Source: Glutamicibacter protophormiae
GTDB taxonomy: Bacteria > Actinomycetota > Actinomycetes > Actinomycetales > Micrococcaceae
Assembly (NCBI RefSeq): GCF_014647495.1
Contig: NZ_BMPH01000022.1
Location: 1-34,330, forward strand
Reading direction: 5' to 3'
Length of the DNA: 34,330 bases
Shown here: in pieces, positions 7,494 through 16,013 of the stretch
Layout: each line of letters begins with the position of its first letter
Numbering within the stretch: position 1 is the stretch's first letter
Position numbers and translations under genes: made by a program
Notes under the pieces: generated by a model
Told to the model about the DNA's origin: nothing
The model's input: only the letters and a program-made list of their open reading frames with translations
Databases searched by the model: none

Positions 7494-9227
7494 GTGCATA
7501 GGGTCTTTGGTCTTTTTTCGGCGTCCACGGCACTGGTGGTCGCGCTCAGCCTGCTCGGCGCGGCCGGCACCGCGGGCCTGGCGGTCCTCATCGGCCGCGC
7601 AATCGATGCCATCGCCGCCGGAGGCATGCCGGATCCCGGCTGGTACCTCGCGGCCGGCGGAGAGCTGCTCACCGTCGCCCTGTGCGCCTGGCTGGTCCCG
7701 GTGCTCGCCGCGCACGCGGGCCAGGAGCTGACCGAGCACCACCGCACCCGGCTGCTGCAGCACTACCTGGCCATCGGCCCGCTGGCAGTGCGCCGCGCCG
7801 GCGAAGGGGAACTGGTGCAGGCCGCCATGGATTCGGTGGACCGCTCGGTCAAGTATCGCACCGCCTTCATGGGCCCGGCGATCGCCGCGGTGTCCACCCC
7901 GGTGCTGGTGCTGGTCTTCATCGCCTTGTTCATCGACCCGCTGGCCGCGGGGCTGATGCTGCTGCCCACCGCGCTGGTCCCGCTGATCGTGCTCGGATTC
8001 CAGCGGCTGTTCAGCGCCTCCTCCGGCGAGTACCGCCGGGCGCAGGGGATCCTGACCGCGACCTTCCTCGACGCGCTGCGCTCGCTGGGCATGCTCAAGC
8101 TCAACGGCGCCGGCGACTGGATGGGCCGGCGGGTGGCCAGGGCCTCCGAGCGGGTGCGCCGGCAGGTCATGAAGCTGCTGGCCCGCAACCAGCTTGTGCT
8201 GCTGGTCATCGACTCCAGCTTCGCGATCCTGCTGCTGTCCACCGCCTCGATCCTGGCCTGGTGGCGTTCGAGCAGCGGGGTGTTCACCACCGGGGAAGCC
8301 GCAGCACTGGTCATCCTCAGCTTCCTGATGCTCGCGCCGGTGAACTACGTGGGCAGCTTCTTCTACATCGGCATGACCGGGCGCAGCGCGGAGAAGAAGA
8401 TCGCCGAAATCGAGGACCTCCCGGTGCACCAGTCCGTCGCCCGGCCGCTGGACATCGACCTGCGCGCCGGTGACCTGGTCATGGAGAACGTCGGCGCCAG
8501 CTACGACGGCGAGCACCGGGCGCTGCGCGGCATCAGCGCGGTGTTCCCGGCGGGATCCCGCACCGCGGTGATCGGCCCATCGGGCAGCGGCAAGACCACG
8601 CTGCTGCGGGTGCTGCAGGGCCAGCTGGAACCGGATACGGGCATCATCCACGACGGCCGCCACGGCATGGGGCCGGCCACGCTGAAGCACAACGCCGCCG
8701 TGGTGGAGCAGCAGGCCACGCTGTTCGCCCTGACGCTGCGCGAGAACCTGCAGCTTGCCGCGCCGCTGGCCACCAACACCCAGATGGTCCAGGCGCTGGA
8801 GCAGGCAGGGCTGGGCGGCTGGCTGGGCGACGAAGCCACGCGCAGGCTGGATGAAAAACTCGGCGAATCCGGGGCGCGGCTCTCCGGCGGCCAGGCGCAG
8901 CGCCTGGCGCTGGCCAGGGCGCTGCTGGCCCGCCGCCCGCTGCTGCTGCTCGACGAGCCCACCAGCGCGCTGGACGTGCAGACCGAGGACGAGGTGCTGG
9001 CGACCCTGCGCGGCCTGGACCGCTCCATCACCACCATCACCGTCACCCACCGGCTGGGGCTGCTGGCCGACTACGACCGGGTCATCGTCATGGACGGCGG
9101 GCGGATCATCCAGTCCGGCGACCGGCAGGCCCTGCTGCGCGAGGACGGCTACCTGAAACGGGCCATGGAACACTTTCAGGCGCGCGCCCGCGGGCTGCGC
9201 GCCGCCCAGAGCGGAACGGAACAGTAG
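7494..9227 (+). CDS. ABC exporter half-transporter, CydD-like
   Basis: 577 aa with membrane and ATPase domains fused. The GTG start has TAGGAT 7 nt upstream and no clear ribosome binding site, so the mRNA may be leaderless. About six helices lie in residues 1-300, and the segment YRRAQGILTATFLDALRSLGMLK resembles the coupling region of CydD-type exporters. Walker A GPSGSGKTT is at about 361-369, followed by signature LSGGQAQRLALARALL and Walker B LLLLDEPTSALD. It abuts the next half-transporter with no gap, so the pair should form a heterodimer. E. coli CydDC is needed to assemble cytochrome bd, but no cydAB genes are visible here, so the name is by resemblance only. Confidence 0.82.
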   Translation: MHRVFGLFSASTALVVALSLLGAAGTAGLAVLIGRAIDAIAAGGMPDPGWYLAAGGELLTVALCAWLVPVLAAHAGQELTEHHRTRLLQHYLAIGPLAVRRAGEGELVQAAMDSVDRSVKYRTAFMGPAIAAVSTPVLVLVFIALFIDPLAAGLMLLPTALVPLIVLGFQRLFSASSGEYRRAQGILTATFLDALRSLGMLKLNGAGDWMGRRVARASERVRRQVMKLLARNQLVLLVIDSSFAILLLSTASILAWWRSSSGVFTTGEAAALVILSFLMLAPVNYVGSFFYIGMTGRSAEKKIAEIEDLPVHQSVARPLDIDLRAGDLVMENVGASYDGEHRALRGISAVFPAGSRTAVIGPSGSGKTTLLRVLQGQLEPDTGIIHDGRHGMGPATLKHNAAVVEQQATLFALTLRENLQLAAPLATNTQMVQALEQAGLGGWLGDEATRRLDEKLGESGARLSGGQAQRLALARALLARRPLLLLDEPTSALDVQTEDEVLATLRGLDRSITTITVTHRLGLLADYDRVIVMDGGRIIQSGDRQALLREDGYLKRAMEHFQARARGLRAAQSGTEQ

Positions 9228-11006
9228 ATGAGGCCCCAGCCAACCGCCCCTGCCCAGCCGGAGCCCGGCACCGCCGCAACGCTGCGCTGGCTGCTCGGCG
9301 CCACCTCCGACCTGCTGCCGCCGCTGGCACTGGCCAGCCTGCTCTCCTGCCTGACCCGCTTCGCCTCGCTGGGCCTCTACCTCGTCGCGGCGCTGGGCCT
9401 GGCCAAGGCCGCCGGGATCCAGCAGCCCGGCGCCGGGGCCTCCTGGACCGCGCTGGTGCTGGGCCTCCTCGCGCTGGGCCTGGCCAAGGGGGCGCTGCGC
9501 TACGGCGAGCAGTACGTCGGGCACAGGGTCGCGTTCCTGTCGCTGTCGCGGCTGCGCAACCGGCTGTATGCGGCCGCCGAGCACCAGGCACCCTTTTCCG
9601 CGCGCACCAAGAACTCCGGCGGCCTGCTGGCCATCGCCACCCGCGACGTGGACCGGGTCGAGGTGTTCTTCGCGCACACCCTGCCGCCGGCCGTGTCCGC
9701 CGTCGTGGTCAGCGGCTTTGTCGCCTGGTGGACCTGGGCAAGCTTCGGGGCCGCGCCGGCGCTGATCCTGCTGGCCGGCTACGTGCTGCTCGGCCTGGTG
9801 GTCCCGGCCCTGGGCATCCCGACGTTGCGCCGGGCCGCCGCCGGGCAGGCCCGGGTGCGCGGCATCCAGAACCAGCAGCTGGCGGAACTGCTCAACGGCA
9901 TCGACGTGGTCCACGGCTACGAGGCCGGTCCGCGGATGCTCGCGCGCTTCAACGGCGCGGCCAAGCCCGCCGCGGGGGACGCCCGGCGTGCCGGGCGGCT
10001 GACCGGCCTGCGCGCGGCGCTGTCCCAGACGGTGATCTGGGGCAGCGTGCTGGCGCTGCTGGCGGTGGCCGGCCGGGAGCAGGAGCTGGGGGCGCTGCTG
10101 GTGCTCACGGTGGTCGCGGTTCCCTCCTACGAGGCGGTGCGCGCGGTGGACGGCTTCGTGCTGGGGCTGCAGGATTCGCTGGCCAGCGCCAAGCGGCTGC
10201 ATGCCATGGCGCTGGGACAGCCGCAGGTCGCCGAGCCGGCCGCGCCGCGGCTGCTGCCCGAAACCGGCACGCTGAGCGTCCGCGGACTGGAAGTGGCCTA
10301 CGGGGATGACACCGTGCTCTGCGGCCTGGAGATGCACCTTGCGCCCGGGGAACTGGTGGCGCTGGTGGGAGACAGCGGATCGGGCAAGTCCACCGTGGCC
10401 TCGGCCCTGGTCCGGGCGGTGCCCAGCACCGGCGAATGCCGCTTCGGCGAGGTTCCGCTGGAGCAGGCCCCGCTGCGCGAGGTGCGCTCGCACCTGCTGC
10501 TGGTGCCGCAGGAAGCGGTCATGGTGCGCGGCACGCTGCGCGAGAACCTGCTGCTGGGCCTGGAGCACATCGAGGACGCCGAGCTGGTGTCCGTGCTGGA
10601 GGAACTGGGCCTGGGACCCTGGCTGGGAAGCCAGAAGCAGGGCCTGGACACCCGGCTGGGCGACCGCTCCTCGAGGCTCTCCGGCGGCCAGCGCCAACGC
10701 CTGGCGCTGGCCCGGGCGCTGATCCGGCGCCCGAAGGTCCTGATCCTGGACGAGTCGACCAGTGCGCTGGACGCGGCCAGCGAACAGCTGGTGCTCGCGG
10801 CGGTCGAATCCCGGCGTGCCGCGGGAATGGCGGTGCTGATGATCAGCCACCGGATCTCCATCCTGCGCGGGGCGGATCGGATCGTGGTGCTGCGTGAGGG
10901 CCGGATGGCCGAAACCGGTACCCCGGAGCAGCTGCTGGCCCGGCCGGACTCGCTGTTCAGCCGCATGGCGGTGCGCGAAGCGGACCGGATAGAACCCTCC
11001 AACTAG
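9228..11006 (+). CDS. ABC exporter half-transporter, CydC-like
   Basis: 592 aa; ATG 9228 follows the TAG of the upstream partner directly. Membrane segments occupy about residues 30-310, including a characteristic ATRDVDRVEVFFAHTLPP intracellular loop. Walker A GDSGSGKST is at 381-389, signature LSGGQRQRLALARALI, and Walker B VLILDESTSALD has Ser in place of the usual Pro after the catalytic Glu. The H-loop is in MISHRISIL. Together with the upstream gene it forms a heterodimeric type IV exporter. CydDC-type thiol/haem handling is the best guess; a lipid or drug exporter cannot be excluded. Confidence 0.82.
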   Translation: MRPQPTAPAQPEPGTAATLRWLLGATSDLLPPLALASLLSCLTRFASLGLYLVAALGLAKAAGIQQPGAGASWTALVLGLLALGLAKGALRYGEQYVGHRVAFLSLSRLRNRLYAAAEHQAPFSARTKNSGGLLAIATRDVDRVEVFFAHTLPPAVSAVVVSGFVAWWTWASFGAAPALILLAGYVLLGLVVPALGIPTLRRAAAGQARVRGIQNQQLAELLNGIDVVHGYEAGPRMLARFNGAAKPAAGDARRAGRLTGLRAALSQTVIWGSVLALLAVAGREQELGALLVLTVVAVPSYEAVRAVDGFVLGLQDSLASAKRLHAMALGQPQVAEPAAPRLLPETGTLSVRGLEVAYGDDTVLCGLEMHLAPGELVALVGDSGSGKSTVASALVRAVPSTGECRFGEVPLEQAPLREVRSHLLLVPQEAVMVRGTLRENLLLGLEHIEDAELVSVLEELGLGPWLGSQKQGLDTRLGDRSSRLSGGQRQRLALARALIRRPKVLILDESTSALDAASEQLVLAAVESRRAAGMAVLMISHRISILRGADRIVVLREGRMAETGTPEQLLARPDSLFSRMAVREADRIEPSN

Positions 11007-11039
11007 CTTGGCGCAGCCCCCCGGATTGGCCGTGCACCC

Positions 11040-11069
11040 CTGACAAGCGGCCTCGCCAGGGGCTAGGCT
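11040..11069 (+). promoter_or_regulatory. Promoter of the glutamate synthase-like gene (leaderless type)
   Basis: CTGACA (11040-11045, one mismatch to TTGACA), an 18-nt spacer, TAGGCT (11064-11069), then 6 nt to ATG 11076. No Shine-Dalgarno sequence lies between. The spacing puts transcription start at the ATG. Confidence 0.6.
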
Positions 11070-11075
11070 CGCCTC

Positions 11076-12875
11076 ATGATGCGCATAGTAGTCCTCTTGT
11101 TTTTGGCGGTGCTGGTGACGGGGTTTGTCATCACGGCAATCCTCGCGGGAACGTCCGGGGAATGGGTCTGGTGGATCCTGGTGGGACTGACCGGCTTGCT
11201 GGTCGCCCTGGGCATCCACGACCTGGTGCAGAAACGCCACGCGATCCTGCGCAATTTCCCGATCGTCGGCCACGCCCGCTACCTGTTTGAGTTCATCCGG
11301 CCCGAGATCCAGCAGTACTTCATCGAGCGCAACACCGACGGCAAGCCCTTCGACCGAGATACCCGTTCGGTGATCTACGCCCGGGCCAAGGGAGTGGACA
11401 GCCACAAGGCCTTCGGCACCGAGCTGGACGTCAACCGGGTGGGGCACGAGTACTTGGTGCACTCCACGGCCCCGGTGGCGCCGCCCGCCGAACAGCACAA
11501 GGTGCGCATCGGCTCCAGCCAGTGCACCCGGCCCTATGACATCTCGCTGCTGAACGTCTCCTCGATGAGCTTCGGCGCCCTGTCCTCCCATGCGGTCATG
11601 GCCATGAACAAGGGCGCTGCCATGGGCGGATTCGTCCAGGAGACCGGCGAGGGCGGACTGACCAAGTACCACTTGGAGTGCGGGGCGGACATCTTTTGGG
11701 AGATCGGCTCGGGATACTTCGGGTGCCGCACGCCCGAGGGGCGCTTCGCTCCGGAGACCTTCCGGGCCAAGGCCGCGCGGGAGGAAGTCAAGGGCATCAC
11801 CATCAAGATCTCCCAAGGGGCCAAGCCCGGGCTGGGCGGCGTGCTGCCGGCGGCGAAAATCACCCAGGAGATCTCCGAAGCGCGCGAGGTGCCGATGGGG
11901 CAGGACTGCATCTCCCCGGCGAGCCACCCGGAGTTCTCCACCCCTCGCGAGATGCTGGACTTTGTGGCCCTGCTGCGCGAGCTCAGCGGCGGCAAGCCGG
12001 TGGGCATCAAGTTCTGCGTGGGCTCGCGCACCGACCTGATGGCGATCTGCAAGGCGATGCTGGAGACCGGGATCCTGGTCGACTTCATTACCGTGGACGG
12101 CGCTGAGGGCGGCACCGGCGCGGCGCCGATCGAGTACGAGGACCATGTGGGCACCCCGCTGACGGAGGCGTTGATGCTGGTTCACACGATTCTGGTGGGC
12201 ACCGGGTTGCGCAAGGAGATCCGGTTGGCGGCCGCCGGCAAGGTGGCCAGCGGCTCGGATATCGTCAAGCGGCTGATCCAAGGCGCCGACTTCACTTTCG
12301 CCGCCCGCTCGATGATGATGGCCACCGGTTGCATCCAGGCCCAGCAATGCCACACGAACCACTGCCCGGTGGGCGTGACCACCCAGAACAAGCGGCTGGA
12401 GCGCGCGCTGGACGTTCAGGACAAGGGACACCGTGTTTACAATTACCACCGGTTGACCGTCACGGAAGCCGGCCAGCTGATGGCGTCCATGGGATTGACG
12501 AGTCCGAACCAGCTGAATACGCGGATGCTGCGCCGTCGCGTGAACCTGCAGTCCACCCGTTCCTATGCGGAACTGTTCCATTGGCTTCGCCCCGGCGAAC
12601 TGCTGGAGAATCCTCCGGCTTCCTGGGCCCAAGACTGGCAGGAAGCGGATCCGGACCACTTCGGTGAATTCGCCCCGTTACCCTACGGGGTGCCGCGCGG
12701 GGTGGGCATCGAACCGCCGCGGCGGGAAGAGGAACCGGCCGACGCGGTCAGCGCACCGCGCGTGGAGCCGCGCAACTCCAAGAAGGTGCATCCGGTTCAC
12801 CAGGATGTCACGCGTCCCGAGGGGCAGCCTGGGAAGCAGACCGTGGACCAGCATCGCGAGCCGTGGCAGCCCTAG
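11076..12875 (+). CDS. Membrane-anchored FMN-binding glutamate synthase-family protein
   Basis: 599 aa. Two hydrophobic helices (about residues 2-22 and 28-47) precede a GltS FMN/synthase-type barrel. Signature pieces include SSMSFGALSSHAVMAMNKGA, the GEGGLTKYH loop, IKISQGAKPGLGG, TVDGAEGGTGAAP and the [3Fe-4S] cysteine set C419-x5-C425-x4-C430 in CIQAQQCHTNHC. The class-II amidotransferase and the beta-helix domains of full glutamate synthase are absent, so it cannot use glutamine in the usual way. Such short paralogues are common in bacteria and mostly uncharacterised. The C-terminal 80 residues are polar and Pro/Arg-rich. The stop codon shares a CTAG with the convergent hydrolase gene. 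Confidence 0.9.
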   Translation: MMRIVVLLFLAVLVTGFVITAILAGTSGEWVWWILVGLTGLLVALGIHDLVQKRHAILRNFPIVGHARYLFEFIRPEIQQYFIERNTDGKPFDRDTRSVIYARAKGVDSHKAFGTELDVNRVGHEYLVHSTAPVAPPAEQHKVRIGSSQCTRPYDISLLNVSSMSFGALSSHAVMAMNKGAAMGGFVQETGEGGLTKYHLECGADIFWEIGSGYFGCRTPEGRFAPETFRAKAAREEVKGITIKISQGAKPGLGGVLPAAKITQEISEAREVPMGQDCISPASHPEFSTPREMLDFVALLRELSGGKPVGIKFCVGSRTDLMAICKAMLETGILVDFITVDGAEGGTGAAPIEYEDHVGTPLTEALMLVHTILVGTGLRKEIRLAAAGKVASGSDIVKRLIQGADFTFAARSMMMATGCIQAQQCHTNHCPVGVTTQNKRLERALDVQDKGHRVYNYHRLTVTEAGQLMASMGLTSPNQLNTRMLRRRVNLQSTRSYAELFHWLRPGELLENPPASWAQDWQEADPDHFGEFAPLPYGVPRGVGIEPPRREEEPADAVSAPRVEPRNSKKVHPVHQDVTRPEGQPGKQTVDQHREPWQP

Positions 12876-13933
12876 GCCTCGGCCGGGTCCATCAGCTCCA
12901 GCAGCGCGTCCTGGTTGACGCCCTCCAGGGTGTCCGGGGTCCACGAGGGGTTGCGGTCCTTGTCGATGACCTGCGCGCGAATGCCTTCGGGCAGGTCCGG
13001 CTGGTGCATGAGGTGCGCGGCCAGCCGCAGCTCGCGGTCCAGCGCCGAGCGCAGGTTGTCCTCTGCTCGGGCCGCGCGTACGGCATGGAATGCCGCCGCG
13101 ACGGAGGTGGGGGAGTTCTGCATGATCAGCGCGGCAGCCTGCTGGGCATGCGGGTGCACCATCTGCTCCAGGCGCTGCATGACTTCTCCGGGGCTGGCTG
13201 CGCTGAACGCATGGTCGACCCAGCCCTGGTCCAGCTCCAGCCGGTGGGACTCGGCAGCGCCGTGCATCACCTCGATCGCCGCCGCCATGTCGCCGGCGTT
13301 CAGCCCGATGAACTCGTCCAGGTGGTCCAGGATGTCTTCGGCGAAGTCCTCGGAGACCACGACGTCGGCGAAGCCCAGGTAGACGGCGTCCGCGCCGGTG
13401 AATGAGCCGGCGGTCATGGCGAAGTATTCGCCGAAGTGCCCCGGCATGTTGGCCAGCAGATGGCTGCCGCCCACATCCGGGGTGTAGCCGATCTTGGCTT
13501 CCGGCATGCCCATGCGGGCCTCGGCGGTCACCAGGCGTACCGGCGCGTGGCTGGCCAGGCCGATGCCGCCGCCCATGGTGATGCCGTGCGCCAGGGTGAC
13601 CAGCGGCTTGGGGTAGGAGGCGATGAGCTGGTCGGTGTCGAACTCGTTGGACAGCAGGTTGATGAAGTCCTGGTGGCGTCCTGCGGTCACCGCGGTGTGG
13701 AAGTCGGCGATGTCCCCGCCGGCGCAGAATCCGCGCGTCCCGCGCCCGGTGAGCAGCACCGTCGAGATCTTCGGGTCCTCGGCCCAAGCCTTGAGCACAC
13801 GATGCAGCTCCAGCAGCATGTCGAGGTTCAGGGCGTTCAGCTTCGCGGGGCGGTTGAGCTCCAGATGGCCCAATGCGCCGTAGACCGTCGAGATGACCAA
13901 TGGCTCTGCCGGAGAATTGCTGTCGTGCGCCAC
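12872..13933 (-). CDS. 3-hydroxyisobutyryl-CoA hydrolase / enoyl-CoA hydratase family protein
   Basis: 353 aa, the length of HIBYL-CoA hydrolases rather than of plain crotonases (about 260). Motifs: LNRPAKLNALNLDM, GTRGFCAGGDIADF (oxyanion hole), KPLVTLAHGITMGGGIGLASH, and the acidic active-site region MGMPEAKIGYTPDVGGS. The C-terminal DKDRNPSWTP is typical of this subfamily. It would release 3-hydroxyisobutyrate from its CoA ester in valine breakdown. The GTG start at 13933 has GGCAGG 6 nt upstream. No other valine-catabolism genes are nearby. It follows the LysR gene on the same strand with a 48-nt gap holding the 10-bp palindrome GGCTTAAGCC. Confidence 0.88.
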   Translation of the reverse strand: MAHDSNSPAEPLVISTVYGALGHLELNRPAKLNALNLDMLLELHRVLKAWAEDPKISTVLLTGRGTRGFCAGGDIADFHTAVTAGRHQDFINLLSNEFDTDQLIASYPKPLVTLAHGITMGGGIGLASHAPVRLVTAEARMGMPEAKIGYTPDVGGSHLLANMPGHFGEYFAMTAGSFTGADAVYLGFADVVVSEDFAEDILDHLDEFIGLNAGDMAAAIEVMHGAAESHRLELDQGWVDHAFSAASPGEVMQRLEQMVHPHAQQAAALIMQNSPTSVAAAFHAVRAARAEDNLRSALDRELRLAAHLMHQPDLPEGIRAQVIDKDRNPSWTPDTLEGVNQDALLELMDPAEA

Positions 13934-13981
13934 GAAGTACCTGCCCTGCTGTGTCGTTGAACGAGTGTTGTTGGCTTAAGC

Positions 13982-14887
13982 CTAGTGGGCGAGCACCTGG
14001 GCGAGGCGGTCCAAAACCAGGTCCGCCTTCGGCTTCTTCGAATTTTCCGGCTTCAGCGCGAAGATCGAGCGGGCCAGCCGGATCTCCGGGGCATCGACGA
14101 TGCGGATGCCTTCCGGGGCGTTGGCCATGGCCAGGTCGGGCACCAGCGCCGCGCCCAGCCCGGAGGCCACCAGGCTCAATGAGGCGTTGAAGTCGTCGCA
14201 GTAGGCCGAGACCTGCGGATGGATGTTGTAGGAGGCGAACAGGCGCGAGATCAGCGTCGCGTCCGAGGTGCCGGGATGGTGGAAGATCCAAGGCCATTCG
14301 GCCAGCTGGTCGACGGTCAGCTGGGAGTCCTCGGCAATCGGCCACGAAGAGGGGATGACTACGCGGAACTGGTCGTCGCCGAGCCAGGTGCGTTCCAGCG
14401 AGGCTGGCCAGGACAGGCCGCCTGGCCCCACTTGGAAAATGAGCGCCAAATCCAGGTCCCCGCCGTTACCCAGTCCGGCCACGGTCTGCTGGGGTTCGCC
14501 GATCCACAGGCGCAGGTTGATGCCCAGCGAGTGCCAGTCCTCGGCGGTCAGGATCTGCGGCAGCGCGAAGGTGGCCAGCGAGGGGAAGATGCCGAGCTTG
14601 ATTTCCTCGTTCTCCGCCGAGTCGGTGGAGATGGTCGCGACGTCCGCCATGAGGGCGTCGAGGTCCGTGAGTACACGTTTTGCATGGCGCACCATGCGCA
14701 GCGCACCGGCGGTCGGGGTGATGGAACGGGCGCCGCGGACGAACAGGGTGGTGCCCGTGCTGCGTTCCAAGGCGGTCATCTGCTGGGAGACGGCGCTGGC
14801 GGTATAGCCTAGGCGCGCCGCGGCGGTCGCGAACGAACGGTGCGCAACCACCTCGAGCAGGGTGCGCAAGTGAACTGGATTAATCAC
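13982..14887 (-). CDS. LysR-family transcriptional regulator
   Basis: 301 aa. The N-terminal winged helix-turn-helix (residues 3-62: LRTLLEVVAHRSFATAAARLGYTASAVSQQMTAL in two pieces around SFATAAARLG) is followed by a periplasmic-binding-protein-like effector domain to the C-terminus. The start is GTG 14887; TAGACT lies exactly 6 nt upstream with no Shine-Dalgarno sequence, so the mRNA may be leaderless. The effector is unknown. The neighbour downstream on the same strand is the HIBYL-CoA hydrolase-like gene, which it may regulate although the two are not divergent. Confidence 0.93.
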   Translation of the reverse strand: MINPVHLRTLLEVVAHRSFATAAARLGYTASAVSQQMTALERSTGTTLFVRGARSITPTAGALRMVRHAKRVLTDLDALMADVATISTDSAENEEIKLGIFPSLATFALPQILTAEDWHSLGINLRLWIGEPQQTVAGLGNGGDLDLALIFQVGPGGLSWPASLERTWLGDDQFRVVIPSSWPIAEDSQLTVDQLAEWPWIFHHPGTSDATLISRLFASYNIHPQVSAYCDDFNASLSLVASGLGAALVPDLAMANAPEGIRIVDAPEIRLARSIFALKPENSKKPKADLVLDRLAQVLAH

Positions 14888-14933
14888 TTCTAAAGTCTAA
14901 GACCTTCAGCCCAACCTTTGCTTAGTCAGTGAG

Positions 14934-15200
14934 CTAGTCCTCATCATCGTTGCGCTCGTCGTCCTGGGAATCGCCGTCGTCGTCCTGGCCGTCCCGGATG
15001 AACTCGTTGTCCAGCTCGTCCTCGGTTTCCAGGTCGTCGTCGTAGAGATAGTGGCGCTGGGCCAGCGGATCGATGTTGCGCATGGTTTCGGGCATGTCGC
15101 TGGATCCCTCGTAGGCCTGCGAATCGCGGCCGTCATCCGGCTCGTAGATGTCGTTGCCGTATTCGGGGGCGAAGTCGGTGGGTTCAAATTCCCGGCTCAT
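14934..15200 (-). CDS. Small, highly acidic protein of unknown function
   Basis: 88 aa with an excellent ribosome binding site (AAGGAG, 6 nt before ATG 15200), which is why I accept this short frame. More than a third of residues are Asp or Glu, concentrated in two blocks (residues 52-62 and 71-88), and there is no predicted fold, Cys, membrane segment or signal peptide. It is likely disordered. A TAGGCT hexamer about 70 nt upstream is a possible -10. I do not recognise a family. It sits between the LysR and Lrp regulators on the same strand. Confidence 0.75.
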   Translation of the reverse strand: MSREFEPTDFAPEYGNDIYEPDDGRDSQAYEGSSDMPETMRNIDPLAQRHYLYDDDLETEDELDNEFIRDGQDDDGDSQDDERNDDED

Positions 15201-15331
15201 GGCGTACTCCTTCGATTGGACGAGGATCTACCGGAAGTCGGGCACATACCTCGTGACTTCTCTTGGCTCCAGCCTAGAACCCTTATGACCTGAACGAAAG
15301 ACTTGAAATTGCGTGTCGCGGGTGGATTCGC

Positions 15332-15808
15332 TCAGTGGTCGTGCTCGGCGTAGTGCTCCAGCAGCGGAGCGGTGCGGTAGGCCAGGTGGGAGTGCAGCGC
15401 GAAAGTTGTTTCCGAGCGGGTCACGCCCTTGATGCGCAAGATCTGGCGCAGCACCGACTGCAACTGGTGGGTGTCCGTGGCGATCAGGCGGACCCAGACG
15501 TCACCGCGGCCGGAAGTCTCGTGGATTTCAAGCACGTTCGGAATCTGGCGCAGCGCGGTGATGACCGCGTCCAGCTCCCGGTGGTTCACCTCCAGGGTGA
15601 CGAAGGCCAGCACGTCGTAGCCCAGCACACCCAGGTCGATATCGCGGCCGCCCTCGCGTAGCACCTCTGAGCGCTGCAGCCGGCGCAGGCGGGACTGGGC
15701 GGTGTTGCGGGCGACCCCGGCTTCATCGGCAAGCTCGGAGACCTGGATGCGCGGATCCCTGATCAGGGCCAGAAGAATCCTCAGGTCAACTTCGTCCAAC
15801 CGCACCAT
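15332..15808 (-). CDS. Lrp/AsnC-family transcriptional regulator
   Basis: 158 aa, normal length. N-terminal helix-turn-helix (LDEVDLRILLALIRDPRIQ, then SELADEAGVARNTAQSRLRRL) and a C-terminal RAM effector domain (VTLEVNHRELDAVITALRQIP, EIHETSGRGDVWVRL). GGGAG lies 7 nt before ATG 15808. It is divergent from an MFS transporter; Lrp-type regulators often control a divergent amino-acid exporter, and a 7-9-7 inverted repeat lies in the shared promoter region. The ligand is unknown. Confidence 0.93.
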   Translation of the reverse strand: MVRLDEVDLRILLALIRDPRIQVSELADEAGVARNTAQSRLRRLQRSEVLREGGRDIDLGVLGYDVLAFVTLEVNHRELDAVITALRQIPNVLEIHETSGRGDVWVRLIATDTHQLQSVLRQILRIKGVTRSETTFALHSHLAYRTAPLLEHYAEHDH

Positions 15809-15839
15809 TTGCTCACTCCCGATACCGCTTTAGGCCATA

Positions 15840-15862
15840 AATTTGACCATAATGCTCAAATT
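15840..15862. promoter_or_regulatory. 7-9-7 inverted repeat, candidate Lrp-type operator
   Basis: AATTTGA (15840-15846) and TCAAATT (15856-15862) are exact inverted repeats around 9 nt, within an AT-rich tract 32 nt upstream of the lrp ATG. AT-rich, dyad-symmetric sites of this size suit Lrp/AsnC dimers. The location fits autoregulation and control of the divergent MFS gene. Confidence 0.45.
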
Positions 15863-15905
15863 CTACCAAGAATAAACCTTAAGTGAGATCAGATACTGGA
15901 TATTT

Positions 15906-16013
15906 ATGAGTGAACGATCTGTTGCAGTAGACAAACTCAAGCAGAACGCTCAAACAACCGGTGGGGCAGCGAGTGGCCCCACCGGTAAAAATTTTTCCCC
16001 TGCCGACAGCTAA
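15906..16013 (+). CDS. Possible 35-aa leader peptide
   Basis: ATG 15906 to TAA 16013 encodes 35 residues (starts MSERSVAVDK, ends GKNFSPADS). GATACT lies 8 nt upstream, and there is no ribosome binding site. Its last third overlaps a perfect 11-bp hairpin, and it ends 16 nt before the MFS start codon. That geometry suits a leader peptide controlling the transporter, but there is no run of one codon and no homology I recognise, so it may be non-coding. Confidence 0.35.
   Translation: MSERSVAVDKLKQNAQTTGGAASGPTGKNFSPADS
15957..15996 (+). terminator. Hairpin with downstream U-tract: possible attenuator of the MFS gene
   Basis: ACCGGTGGGGC (15957-15967) and GCCCCACCGGT (15976-15986) form a perfect 11-bp GC-rich stem with an 8-nt loop, followed by AAAAATTTTT. 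It lies in the leader of the MFS gene, upstream of ATG 16030, so it would act as an attenuator rather than an end-of-gene terminator. The five A residues between stem and U-tract are not canonical and may weaken it. Confidence 0.5.

Noticed and set aside
7413-12659. Very long minus-strand open frame (over 1700 codons)
   Set aside because: It is antisense to the two ABC genes and the glutamate synthase-like gene; its translation is Arg/Gln/Ala/Gly-rich low complexity, typical of a high-GC shadow frame.
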